NCBI GenBank assembly: GCA_004963905.1
Contig: SUGL01000006.1
Span: 62,001 to 126,000 of the forward strand
Source of the DNA: Mesorhizobium sp.
GTDB taxonomy: Bacteria > Pseudomonadota > Alphaproteobacteria > Rhizobiales > Rhizobiaceae
Length of the DNA stretch: 64,000 bases
Direction: 5' to 3'
Part shown: piece by piece, positions 1 to 7,767 of the stretch
Position numbering within the stretch: the stretch's first letter is position 1
Layout of the letters: each line of letters begins with the position of its first letter
Notes under the pieces: generated by a model
What the model saw: only the letters and a program-made list of their open reading frames with translations
What the model was told of the DNA's origin: nothing
Databases searched by the model: none
Position numbers and translations under genes: made by a program

Positions 1-43
1 AGACAGTTGCGGCTAAGGTGCGCCGGTCCGGCTCGGGTGGAAG

Positions 44-1018
44 ATGCTGATATCGGTTTTGTCCTGGCTGATCGGCGGCCTTTTCGTTGCGGCGGCTGCC
101 GTCGTGCTCAGCTTTGTGCTTGCAACATGGTGGATCGCGGCCAAGGCCGAAAGGCTGGTGCCGGCTTGCGGCAAGTTCGTCGAGATCGATGGGAACCGCA
201 TCCAGTATGTCGAAGAAGGCGAGGGCAGGCCGATCGTCTTCCTGCACGGCCTCGGCGCGCAGCTTCACCATTTCCGGCACACGCTGTTCGGGCGTTTCGG
301 TGCCGGCTACCGGCTGATCGCGCTCGACCGGCCAGGTTCGGGATATTCGGTGCGGGCGGGTGGAGCGAGCGGCCGTCTGCCTGAACAGGCGGAAGTGGTG
401 CGGCGCTTCATCGAGGAACTTGGGCTGGAAAGGCCCTTGGTCGTCGGCCATTCGCTGGGCGGCGCCATCGCACTTGCACTCGCGATCGAGCATCCGAAAG
501 CGATTTCCGGCATCGCCCTGCTCGCGCCGTTGACGCACCTGGAGGCAAGGGTGCGCCAGAAATTCGACCTGCTCTACGTTCCCTCGCGTCTGTGGCGGCG
601 GGCCCTGGCCCACACGGTGGCGATTCCGCTCAGCCTGAAATATGCGGAGCCCACGATGAAATTCATCTTCGCGCCGCAAGCCGTGCCTGAGGACTACATG
701 ATCGCAGGGGGCGGTTGGCTTGGGCTGCGGCCGGGCCATTTCCATGCGACCTCGACCGACTTTGTGGCGGTGGAAGAAGACCTCGGCCGCCTTGAGTGGC
801 GCTATGGCGAGATCGCGATGCCGGCCGGCATTCTGTTCGGCGCGGAGGACCGCGTCATCGGCATCGCGGCCCATGGCGATCCGATGCCGGGCAAGATCGA
901 GGAACTCGACTTCGAGCGGGTCGAAGGGCTCGGACACATGCCGCAATTCGTGGAGCCGGAACGCGTCGTCGCCTTCATCCAGCGCATCGCCGCACGTGCG
1001 TTTGCCGGCGTGACCTGA
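44..1018 (+). CDS. Membrane-anchored alpha/beta hydrolase
   Basis: The 324-residue protein has a single hydrophobic N-terminal segment (about residues 3-30) that probably anchors it in the inner membrane, followed by an alpha/beta-hydrolase fold. Visible motifs are the oxyanion-hole FLHGLG (about residue 67), the nucleophile elbow VGHSLGG (about residue 134), and a late GLGHMPQ histidine. This matches the Ser-Asp-His hydrolases of the epoxide hydrolase/haloperoxidase-like group; the substrate cannot be told. The start at 44 is supported by a GGTGGAAG ribosome site immediately upstream. It stands alone, and the gene before it lies outside the window. Confidence 0.85.
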   Translation: MLISVLSWLIGGLFVAAAAVVLSFVLATWWIAAKAERLVPACGKFVEIDGNRIQYVEEGEGRPIVFLHGLGAQLHHFRHTLFGRFGAGYRLIALDRPGSGYSVRAGGASGRLPEQAEVVRRFIEELGLERPLVVGHSLGGAIALALAIEHPKAISGIALLAPLTHLEARVRQKFDLLYVPSRLWRRALAHTVAIPLSLKYAEPTMKFIFAPQAVPEDYMIAGGGWLGLRPGHFHATSTDFVAVEEDLGRLEWRYGEIAMPAGILFGAEDRVIGIAAHGDPMPGKIEELDFERVEGLGHMPQFVEPERVVAFIQRIAARAFAGVT

Positions 1019-1181
1019 ATTCGACGGCAATTGCGCCAGCCGCCGGCTGCTCACGGCCTCGTCACACAAACGTGTCGCGCATCCCGCTCCACGCCGATTT
1101 TCTCTTGGAACTTTTGCATCCAACCCAGGGTTTCATTGGCGTCGCCGTCACACCTCGGCGACCAACCAAATGGAGTATCCA

Positions 1182-1469
1182 ATGCTTACGAAAATTCTTG
1201 CAGCCTCCGCGCTCATGCTGGGTATGGCAACGTCGGCTATGGCGCAGTCCTCGGACATGTGGTCGTGGTGGCACCATGATCGTCCGGTTTCGAACGAACG
1301 GACGGTGCCGGTCGATCCTTACGCCACCGGCAGTATCTCTTCGAGCAGCGAAGCCACCGGCCTAAACAGCCTCGGCAATCCAGGCCCCATCGGCCCATGC
1401 GCCTCGAATACGCCCGGACCCGACGCCAATGCCGGGCAGAACGTCAACGATCAGTACTGCGGCAAATAA
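1182..1469 (+). CDS. Small secreted protein of unknown function
   Basis: The 95-residue product has a clean Sec signal peptide (positive MLTK, hydrophobic stretch, cleavage after AMA-Q). The mature part is rich in Ser, Gly, Pro and Asn, with a WSWWHHD patch near its N terminus and two cysteines, one near the C terminus. I chose the ATG at 1182 over the in-frame ATG at 1170 because GGAG at 1172-1175 is correctly spaced and the signal peptide starts there. Family not recognised; probably a periplasmic protein. Confidence 0.7.
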   Translation: MLTKILAASALMLGMATSAMAQSSDMWSWWHHDRPVSNERTVPVDPYATGSISSSSEATGLNSLGNPGPIGPCASNTPGPDANAGQNVNDQYCGK

Positions 1470-1538
1470 CAACTGACGCGTCCGCCAGCGGCCGGCATGA
1501 AGGCAAGGGCATGGTCGGTCGCGGCGCGGGCATAAAAA

Positions 1539-1778
1539 CTAGTCGGAGACTTCGGTTTGCGGCCGGTCGCGGCCGTCGGCCAGTTCGTCATGCCAGACGC
1601 CCTCGGAGTCCTCATACTGGATGCCGTCGGTGTTGCCGGCGACCTGCTGCTCGGCCGAAGCAATTTCGGCGGCGCGCAGCGCGTCCTGGTGCGTGGGAAA
1701 CGTTTCTGAAAAAGTCGAGCCGACCTTGTAGGCCCAACCGCCGTCATGCTCGACGATCTTGTAAGTCAGTTTCGCCAT
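1539..1778 (-). CDS. DUF2188 domain-containing protein
   Basis: The 79-residue cytoplasmic protein has the DUF2188 pattern: a Y-K-I-V start, the HDGGWAYKV stretch, a SETFPTH turn and an alanine-rich helix ending in AEQQ. The function of DUF2188 is unknown. The start at 1778 follows a GGAGG ribosome site (1785-1789 on the plus strand); a longer reading from 1814 has no such support. It sits directly downstream of the DUF982 gene on the same strand with about 30 bp between them, so the two are probably cotranscribed. Confidence 0.8.
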   Translation of the reverse strand: MAKLTYKIVEHDGGWAYKVGSTFSETFPTHQDALRAAEIASAEQQVAGNTDGIQYEDSEGVWHDELADGRDRPQTEVSD

Positions 1779-1810
1779 GGAAATCCTCCGGTAGAGAAAC
1801 CCCTTAATGC

Positions 1811-2089
1811 TCAATGCAGCTTTTCGTCGGGCAACCTGTCTTCAGGAACCAGCACTTCAGATTCCTCGGCTGCCTCGATCAATGCGCGGCGTGCGTCCGC
1901 AGTCGAACGATAGCCCTCCAGCGCCTTGAGGCAAGTGTCTAGAGCATCACGATGCCGCTGGCCGCGATTGAGCGGCCAGACCGTCATCAGGCACTCGGCG
2001 GCTTCGCGGGTGCTGCGGATCTGGCGATATTTGCCGACATGGCCGAGTTCGACCACCACCGGCTTTTCAAATGGCTTGTTGTCTGTCAT
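1811..2089 (-). CDS. DUF982 domain-containing protein
   Basis: This 92-residue protein has the DUF982 layout common in rhizobia: a beta strand with FEKPVVVELG, then an STREAAECL helix, a WP...RG..H..A..TC..AL motif and an acidic tail. The function is unknown. The ATG at 2089 fits the usual family start; an in-frame TTG at 2113 would add eight residues. Ribosome site weak. Probably the first gene of a two-gene unit with the DUF2188 gene. Confidence 0.8.
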   Translation of the reverse strand: MTDNKPFEKPVVVELGHVGKYRQIRSTREAAECLMTVWPLNRGQRHRDALDTCLKALEGYRSTADARRALIEAAEESEVLVPEDRLPDEKLH

Positions 2090-2182
2090 GGCGCGCCAAC
2101 GCAAAACGGCCAATTTGGTTGCAATCGTGGCGAGACCCCTGCGCCCAAAGGTCTCAGCCCTTGCGTCACCTGTGGAAGAGGT

Positions 2183-3286
2183 TCAACCGGCCGCCTTCAT
2201 CCAGTGCTGCATCGTCGTCACCGAGCGCGCCAGCTGTGGCGCCGGACGGATTTCCTCGCCGAACATCGCCGCCGCGCGCCAGCCCCAGCGCGGATCGGCG
2301 AGGAAGGCGCGCGCCAGCGCCACCATGTCGGCGCGGCCATCGGCGACGATCGCCTCGGCCTGCTTCGGATCGTCGATCAGCCCCACCGCGCGTGTCGGAA
2401 TGCCGGCGCCCTTGCGCACGGCTTCCGCCAGATGCACCTGGTAGCCGGGACCGCTGGGCAGCTTCTGCAGAGGCGAATTGCCGCCACTGGAGCAGCAGAG
2501 ATAGGCGATGCCTTCGGCCTTCAGCGCCCTGGCGACTTCGATCGCCTCTTCGACGTCGAAACCGCCCTCGACCCATTCCTTCACCGAGAGGCGTGCGCCG
2601 AGCATCAGGTTCGGAACGGCCTTCTTGACCGCCCTGGCGATCTCGACGGCGAAGCGCATGCGGTTTTCCAGCGAGCCGCCCCAACGGTCGGTGCGCCGGT
2701 TGGAAAGCGGCGACAGGAACTGGAAGATCAGATAGCCGTGCGCGGCGTGCAATTCGATGAAGTCGAAGCCGGCACGCTCTGCCCGCTTGGCCGCCTCGGC
2801 GAAACGCTGGATGACTTGCTGGATCTCGTCTTCCTCCAGTGCGTGCGGCACATTCCATCCTGTGTCATAGGCGATGGCCGAAGCCGAAACCGTCTGCCAG
2901 GGATCCTCGCCCGGCTGCAAGGGACCGCCACCTTCCCAGGGTCTCCGGTTGGAGGCCTTGCGCCCGGCATGGGCGAGCTGGACGCCGAATTTGGTTCCGG
3001 GGGCGGCGACGCGCCTGGCGGCATCGAGCGTGCGCTTGGCCGCCGCTTCGTTGTCCTCGGAGTAAAGGCCAAGGCAGCCGTGCGAGATGCGGCCGCGCCG
3101 CTCGACGTCGGTCATCTCGACGGTCACCATGCCGGCGCCGGATATGGCGAGGTTCATCCAGTGGTGGAGATGCCAGTCGCTGGCGGAGCCGTCCTCGGCC
3201 GAATACTGGCACATCGGCGCCACCGCGATGCGGTTGGGGAAGGTGAGGTTGCCAAGGGTGATCGGCTGGAAGAGAGATGGCGTCAT
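2183..3286 (-). CDS. NADH:flavin oxidoreductase, Old Yellow Enzyme family (YqjM-type)
   Basis: The 367-residue FMN-dependent TIM-barrel enzyme probably reduces activated C=C bonds using NAD(P)H in the cytoplasm. It shows the YqjM/XenA-class signature APMCQYS with Cys26 and Tyr28, the substrate-binding HAGR motif, the ELHAAHGYL motif with paired histidines, and the phosphate-binding region before GRADMVALAR. Length is normal for the class. It has no obvious operon partner. The natural substrate is unknown; candidates in this family include enones, nitroesters and quinones. Confidence 0.9.
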   Translation of the reverse strand: MTPSLFQPITLGNLTFPNRIAVAPMCQYSAEDGSASDWHLHHWMNLAISGAGMVTVEMTDVERRGRISHGCLGLYSEDNEAAAKRTLDAARRVAAPGTKFGVQLAHAGRKASNRRPWEGGGPLQPGEDPWQTVSASAIAYDTGWNVPHALEEDEIQQVIQRFAEAAKRAERAGFDFIELHAAHGYLIFQFLSPLSNRRTDRWGGSLENRMRFAVEIARAVKKAVPNLMLGARLSVKEWVEGGFDVEEAIEVARALKAEGIAYLCCSSGGNSPLQKLPSGPGYQVHLAEAVRKGAGIPTRAVGLIDDPKQAEAIVADGRADMVALARAFLADPRWGWRAAAMFGEEIRPAPQLARSVTTMQHWMKAAG

Positions 3287-3441
3287 GAAACGGGCTCCTG
3301 GGAGAGATATCGCTATCTAAGGAGCCGCGGCGCTTCGCGCCAGACGCGAGCCGGTGAAAGTCTTGCTGGACCAGCCGGTTTCCAGGATTGCGCAGGCGCC
3401 CGTTCGCCGCTAACCCTTGCCGCGGCAGCACGGAGCCCACC

Positions 3442-4020
3442 ATGGAAGATCGCGTCCGCATCCGCTCTGAAAAAGTCCTGTCCGACGACTGGGCGGTGCT
3501 GAAGAAGACGGTGCTCGACTATCGCCGCCGCGACGGGCGCTGGGAGACGCAGACCCGCCAAACCTATGACCGCGGCGACGGCGCTGTGATCCTGCCCTTC
3601 GATCCGGAGCGCTCCACGGTGCTCCTGGTGCGGCAGTTCCGCTATCCGGCCTATGCCACCGGCCACCGCGAGCCGCTGATCGAGGCCTGCGCCGGCCTGC
3701 TCGACGAAAACGATCCGGAAACATGCATCCGCAAGGAGGCGGAAGAGGAGCTCGGCTACCGGCTGAAGGACGTCGAGCGGCTGTTCGCGCCCTTCATGAG
3801 CCCCGGCAGCGTGACGGAACGGCTCTGGTTCTTCACCGCGCGCTATTCGCCGGCCGATCGCATCTCCGACGGCGGCGGAGCCCCGGAGGAGGGTGAGGAC
3901 ATCGAGGTTCTGGAGATACCGCTCGACGAGGCGCTGGCCGGCATCGCCGCTGGCCGTATCGTCGACGCCAAGACGATCATCCTGATCCAGCATCTGAAAT
4001 TGAACCCGATCACGCCCTGA
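3442..4020 (+). CDS. nudK: Nudix hydrolase, NudK-like (GDP-mannose/ADP-sugar pyrophosphatase group)
   Basis: The 192-residue protein belongs to the ADP-ribose/GDP-mannose pyrophosphatase branch of the Nudix hydrolases, which cleave nucleoside diphosphate sugars to sugar phosphate and NMP. The Nudix helix is visible as IRKEAEEELGY, preceded by an EACAGLLDEND segment, and followed by the MSPGSVTE and EDIEVLE segments typical of E. coli NudK. The start at 3442 is preferred over 3388 because family members begin shortly before the VLSDDW segment. The substrate is inferred from family likeness only. Confidence 0.85.
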   Translation: MEDRVRIRSEKVLSDDWAVLKKTVLDYRRRDGRWETQTRQTYDRGDGAVILPFDPERSTVLLVRQFRYPAYATGHREPLIEACAGLLDENDPETCIRKEAEEELGYRLKDVERLFAPFMSPGSVTERLWFFTARYSPADRISDGGGAPEEGEDIEVLEIPLDEALAGIAAGRIVDAKTIILIQHLKLNPITP

Positions 4021-4040
4021 CGGGCGTCACCGCGTACGGC

Positions 4041-5852
4041 TCATCGGCTCGCGACAGGGCATTGGCCGGACGGACCGCCTGCCGCTGGATATCGATAGAT
4101 GCGCAGCGGGCCGGCAACGGTACACTCCGCCAGCCAGTCTGGAGGCTTTCCTGTGGCCAACCGGCTGGCCAACGGAAACTGCGCTTCGACCGGCTCGAGG
4201 GTTTCTTCCTCCACGCGGCAGACCGCGACATGAGTGGCCTTGGTTTCATCAAGCAGCCGCGCCGGATCGGGCGTAGCCGGATCGAAAAATCGCAGGACGC
4301 GCTCGATGCCCTTGGCCGATGTGTGAAAAGGGACGGCCACGACCTCGAGCCCGACGGGAGATCCCAAAGCGGCGGCCCCGATATTGGGAGGCGCGAACAG
4401 CCGCGCGCCGTCCGGCCAAACGAAACCGGCGCCGGCTTTCTCGCAGGCCCTGGCGATATCGATGCCGAGAGGCCGCATTTCCGCGGGGGGCCAAACCATT
4501 TGGACTAGAAAGAGGGCGGCGATGATCGCCACGCCCGGAGCGGCTAGAAGCGAAACGCCCGGCAACCCGTCGTCGGATATTGCGCCGAAGCAGCGCCGCA
4601 GCGACAGCCGGGCAGGAAGGCCTTGGTGGATAAGCAGGGCGACCCCTGGGCCGACGAAGAGCGGGAAAAAGCGGAGATATCGCAGATAGAGCAGTCCCAG
4701 CAGGAGACCGACCGTCGAGAAGGCTGCAAGAACGATCCAGGCTCGCCTTGTTGTCTTGCCGGAAATGGCCAAAACGCATGTCGCCGCGGTGCCCAGTATG
4801 GCGAGGAAAAACCTGGCGAAACGATCGGAGCTCAGAAAGTCCGGGCTGAGGAAAGCGCTGTGCTCCTGTTTGATGCGCGAAAGCCAATTGTCGCGTACGT
4901 AGTCGCTCACCCCGACGAGCGGACCGCCGGCGCACTGGGGAAAAAAGAAGACAAGCAGCGCGGCGGTCGCGCCGGCGCCGGCGAGGAGGCACAACGCCCG
5001 TATCCGCCAGCTTCCAGCTCTCTCCGCCGCAGAGACGCCCGTAAGCACGACGCCGGTGACCGCAAGCGCGGTGAGGTGCAAAAGCGAATAACGGTCGCAG
5101 GCGGCGCTTGTGTAGGCGTGGGGGCCCACCACAACAAAGAACGCGGCCGTGCCGGTTGCCGCCAGCACGAGACCGTATGCCCGAAGATCTTTGCCAGCGT
5201 CTTTCTTCCCGGCGACGAACGCCAATGCGTAGAAGCCGGCCGGCAGAGCAAGGAAGGGCGCCATTTCGGCGCTGATGGCCGTAGACAGAGCCATCAAGGC
5301 GCCGTTCAGCCCGGCGGCAAGGCGTCCGCCTCGGATCGTCAGCAGTGCTGCCCCCAGGAGAATGAGCATCTGCAGATTGTGGTAGTCGATACGCCAGGGT
5401 TGAAATTCCGCGAATGACGGCAATCCGGCGAAGGCGGCGACGGCCAATACCGCGCCGGGGTGTTCGAATTCGAACTCCCTGATCACCAGGAAAAGCAGGG
5501 TTATCGCGACCAGGAGCAGCAGCGGCGGCACGATGAACGCGGCGGTGGAGACTGCAGCTTCCGTCCCGACGAAATGCGCAAGCGCGACAGCCAGCAGCGC
5601 ATAGGGCGCGTCGACGATCCACGGCCAGTGCGAGACCATGGGTTCGGGCTGAGCGATACCGGTCAGCGTCCTGTCGAACGGATTGCCCGTTTGTAGAAGA
5701 TGCTTGATTTCATGCAGTTTCAGCAGGTCGTCGACGTCGCCGTTGGGCATCTTGCCTTGCAACAGCAGCAGGCTCAGAACGGCGCTGAGCGCCAGCCAGA
5801 CGATTGCGACCGACGGATGGGTACGGCGGTAAATCGCCCCGATTGTCGACAT
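4041..5852 (-). CDS. Polytopic membrane protein, possible GT-C-type glycosyltransferase
   Basis: The 603-residue integral membrane protein has about twelve hydrophobic segments and a soluble C-terminal domain of about 120 residues. After the first segment comes a periplasmic loop with NGDVDD and a later HWPWIVDAP stretch, which resembles the acidic first loop of GT-C transferases that use polyprenyl-linked sugars. The C-terminal part contains a possible small periplasmic domain (about residues 470-590). The start at 5852 has a GGAAGGG site. No sugar-polymer genes are adjacent, so the substrate is unknown and the GT-C assignment is an inference. Confidence 0.65.
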   Translation of the reverse strand: MSTIGAIYRRTHPSVAIVWLALSAVLSLLLLQGKMPNGDVDDLLKLHEIKHLLQTGNPFDRTLTGIAQPEPMVSHWPWIVDAPYALLAVALAHFVGTEAAVSTAAFIVPPLLLLVAITLLFLVIREFEFEHPGAVLAVAAFAGLPSFAEFQPWRIDYHNLQMLILLGAALLTIRGGRLAAGLNGALMALSTAISAEMAPFLALPAGFYALAFVAGKKDAGKDLRAYGLVLAATGTAAFFVVVGPHAYTSAACDRYSLLHLTALAVTGVVLTGVSAAERAGSWRIRALCLLAGAGATAALLVFFFPQCAGGPLVGVSDYVRDNWLSRIKQEHSAFLSPDFLSSDRFARFFLAILGTAATCVLAISGKTTRRAWIVLAAFSTVGLLLGLLYLRYLRFFPLFVGPGVALLIHQGLPARLSLRRCFGAISDDGLPGVSLLAAPGVAIIAALFLVQMVWPPAEMRPLGIDIARACEKAGAGFVWPDGARLFAPPNIGAAALGSPVGLEVVAVPFHTSAKGIERVLRFFDPATPDPARLLDETKATHVAVCRVEEETLEPVEAQFPLASRLATGKPPDWLAECTVAGPLRIYRYPAAGGPSGQCPVASR

Positions 5853-5971
5853 CCCAAGCCCTTCCCATGCGCGCCAGCGATTGATGCATGGAAAAGCTTT
5901 CGATCGGGTAACCTGCCGCCCGAGGCTCCTCCTTCGCCAAGGCTTCGGAGGACTCGCGGAAGAGCGAAGGG

Positions 5972-6057
5972 TGGTGCGGACGACGGGAATCGAACCCGTA
6001 CGATCAGAGATCGAGGGATTTTAAGTCCCTTGCGTCTACCAATTCCGCCACGTCCGC
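5972..6057 (-). tRNA. tRNA-Leu (anticodon TAA)
   Basis: On the minus strand an 86-nt cloverleaf can be folded: acceptor GCGGACG paired with CGTCCGC, D-arm with GGTAGACGC, anticodon loop CTTAAAA (anticodon TAA), a long class II variable arm and a GGTTCGATTCC T-arm. The 3' CCA is encoded (5972-5974 on the plus strand). The long variable arm agrees with leucine identity. Confidence 0.97.
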
Positions 6058-6249
6058 AGGCGAGCCCTTTTCAGATGCCAGCCCAAGGCCGTCAAGCCAT
6101 GTTTACGGGCGTGAGGACCTTCCGCCAAGCACGGCGGCGCAAAAACGGCACTGTGGCGGCACTATATTAGTGATGTTTAAAATGCGAGATTGCCCGCACC
6201 GATATCGTTAGCGTTTCCTTGCCAACATTCCAGCCTGCATTGACGGCAT

Positions 6250-6492
6250 ATGCGTGTGACAATGCGCGGGGCAGGGTGGATCAAGGGATTGCGGGAAGCC
6301 GAGGCGCGGGAGCTGCGGCGCCAGATCACCCAGCTCGAGCTCGATTTGATCGAGGCCGCGAACTCGGGGGGCAAGGGGAAGCTTCACGACATTGCGCACA
6401 GCTTGCGATGGCAAAAGGCGCGCCTGGAGCGGCTGGAGGAGTGCCTGGCCGCCATGCCGGCCGGCAAGACCATCCGGCCTGATCCTGGATAG
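6250..6492 (+). CDS. Small basic, helical hypothetical protein
   Basis: The 80-residue product is strongly charged and predicted helical: heptad-like leucines run through about residues 15-68 (REAEARELRRQ, QLELDLIEA, KARLERLEECL), suggesting a short coiled coil. The start is either 6250 or the in-frame ATG at 6262; neither has a strong ribosome site. A CTATAT box lies at 6162-6167 about 85 bp upstream. Not recognised as a named family. Confidence 0.5.
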   Translation: MRVTMRGAGWIKGLREAEARELRRQITQLELDLIEAANSGGKGKLHDIAHSLRWQKARLERLEECLAAMPAGKTIRPDPG

Positions 6493-6646
6493 TGGCGTGA
6501 TCGCGCAATTACGCCTTCCGAGGCGTTCGCTACGGTCACCGTCGTGGTGGATTTGATCCGCCGCGGCCGGCGTCTTTCAGGAACCCTACCCATTCCCCCG
6601 CCCCCTGCGGGCGCCGGCCACCTTCGTTCCGTTACTGCTCCGCAAT

Positions 6647-7315
6647 TCAGAACTTGTAGCTGAAATTCACGCCTAGCGTGTGCAGCTTCACGTCCTGGTC
6701 GCGATCGGAGAAGTCGTCCGGGACGTCGAAATGCTCCTTGCCGAAATCGTAATAGCGGTACTGCGCGCCGACGACGATATTGTTGCTCAGCGCATAGTCG
6801 ACCCCGGCGCCAATCGTCCAGCCGGTGCCGGCGCGGGTCTTGGCGAAGCCGGTAGCAGCGGCATCCTGCGAGGTTTCGATACCGGCGAAGGCGACGCCGC
6901 CGACGCCGTAGACCAGCCAGCGATCGGCCGCCAGGCCAGCCTCGGCATTGACCGAACCGAGCCATTTAATGTCCGTGCCGACAGAATTTCCGGGACCAAG
7001 GAGGGCCGAGCCGTCGATCGAGGCATAGTTGAGCTCGGCCCGCGCGCCGATCACCGCCTGGTTGAACTGCCAGAGGCCGGCGACATGGCCGCCGACAAAG
7101 CCGCCATCGAGATCGGGCGAAGCGGCGAACGGCTCGCCTTCAGTACCGGAGATGTCGGAGGAGCCCCAGCCATAGCCGGCCTGCAGGCCCGCATAGTAGC
7201 CCGTCCAGTCGAAGCCTGGCGCGGTCATGGGCAGGTCGGCGCCTGCGTCCGCAGCCAAGGTCGGCCCGGACAGCAGCGCAAGAAAGCCGGCACTGGCGAG
7301 CGTCAAACGACGCAT
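6647..7315 (-). CDS. Outer-membrane beta-barrel porin-like protein (Omp25/31-like)
   Basis: The 222-residue protein has a signal peptide (MRRLTLAS...TLAADA) and then the rhizobial/Brucella Omp25/Omp31 pattern: FDWTGYYAGLQAGYGWG at the start of the mature chain, alternating hydrophobic strands with glycine-rich turns, and a C-terminal strand ending in an aromatic residue (NFSYKF), the outer-membrane insertion signal. A GGGGAG site precedes the start. The role in membrane stability or small-solute passage is inferred from the family. Confidence 0.9.
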   Translation of the reverse strand: MRRLTLASAGFLALLSGPTLAADAGADLPMTAPGFDWTGYYAGLQAGYGWGSSDISGTEGEPFAASPDLDGGFVGGHVAGLWQFNQAVIGARAELNYASIDGSALLGPGNSVGTDIKWLGSVNAEAGLAADRWLVYGVGGVAFAGIETSQDAAATGFAKTRAGTGWTIGAGVDYALSNNIVVGAQYRYYDFGKEHFDVPDDFSDRDQDVKLHTLGVNFSYKF

Positions 7316-7407
7316 CGAGCTCCCCGAAATGGCGGTTTCGAAAGCATCTTTTGCCGCAGCCTAACCTCATTTGTCGCCGAACGGAATTGCATGGCTGCAA
7401 CAGTGGT

Positions 7408-7620
7408 TTACGTCGGTGGATTGCGGACGCGGTCTTCCAGGTCGCGCTGCTTCTCCTCGGGCGAGGCCAACCGGCCGAAAGCGTATTCGGCGAGCAGCGA
7501 GCCGGCAACGGAGAGAGCGATCGGCGCCGCCCAGGCCCAGAACGAATGCAAGGTGAAGAAGGCCAGGCCGGCCAAGGCTGCCGACAGCACGAAAATTGCG
7601 AACCGCGTCGCGTGTGCCAT
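7408..7620 (-). CDS. Small two-helix membrane protein of unknown function
   Basis: The 70-residue product has two hydrophobic segments (about residues 6-24 and 27-47) and a charged C-terminal tail (SPEEKQRDLEDR). It begins at the ATG whose complement is at 7618-7620, with an AAAGAG site just upstream. It is divergent from the adenine deaminase gene. Similar two-helix proteins are common and unnamed in rhizobia; no function can be given. Confidence 0.6.
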   Translation of the reverse strand: MAHATRFAIFVLSAALAGLAFFTLHSFWAWAAPIALSVAGSLLAEYAFGRLASPEEKQRDLEDRVRNPPT

Positions 7621-7767
7621 CTCTTTCGCGCCCCGAGCGGTCACCAGAGCGTCCAGTCTAGGCGATTTCGCCCTGCCGGAGGAGATATCCGCCTTAAAAA
7701 CAAACCAGTTTTGCCAACTGGTCAAAACCGCGCCCGCTTGGCACAGTCGGGCAAACAGGAGTCCGTC

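Noticed and set aside
7621..7767. A purine riboswitch before adenine deaminase
   Set aside because: No recognisable aptamer core; the region between the two divergent genes is only about 150 bp.
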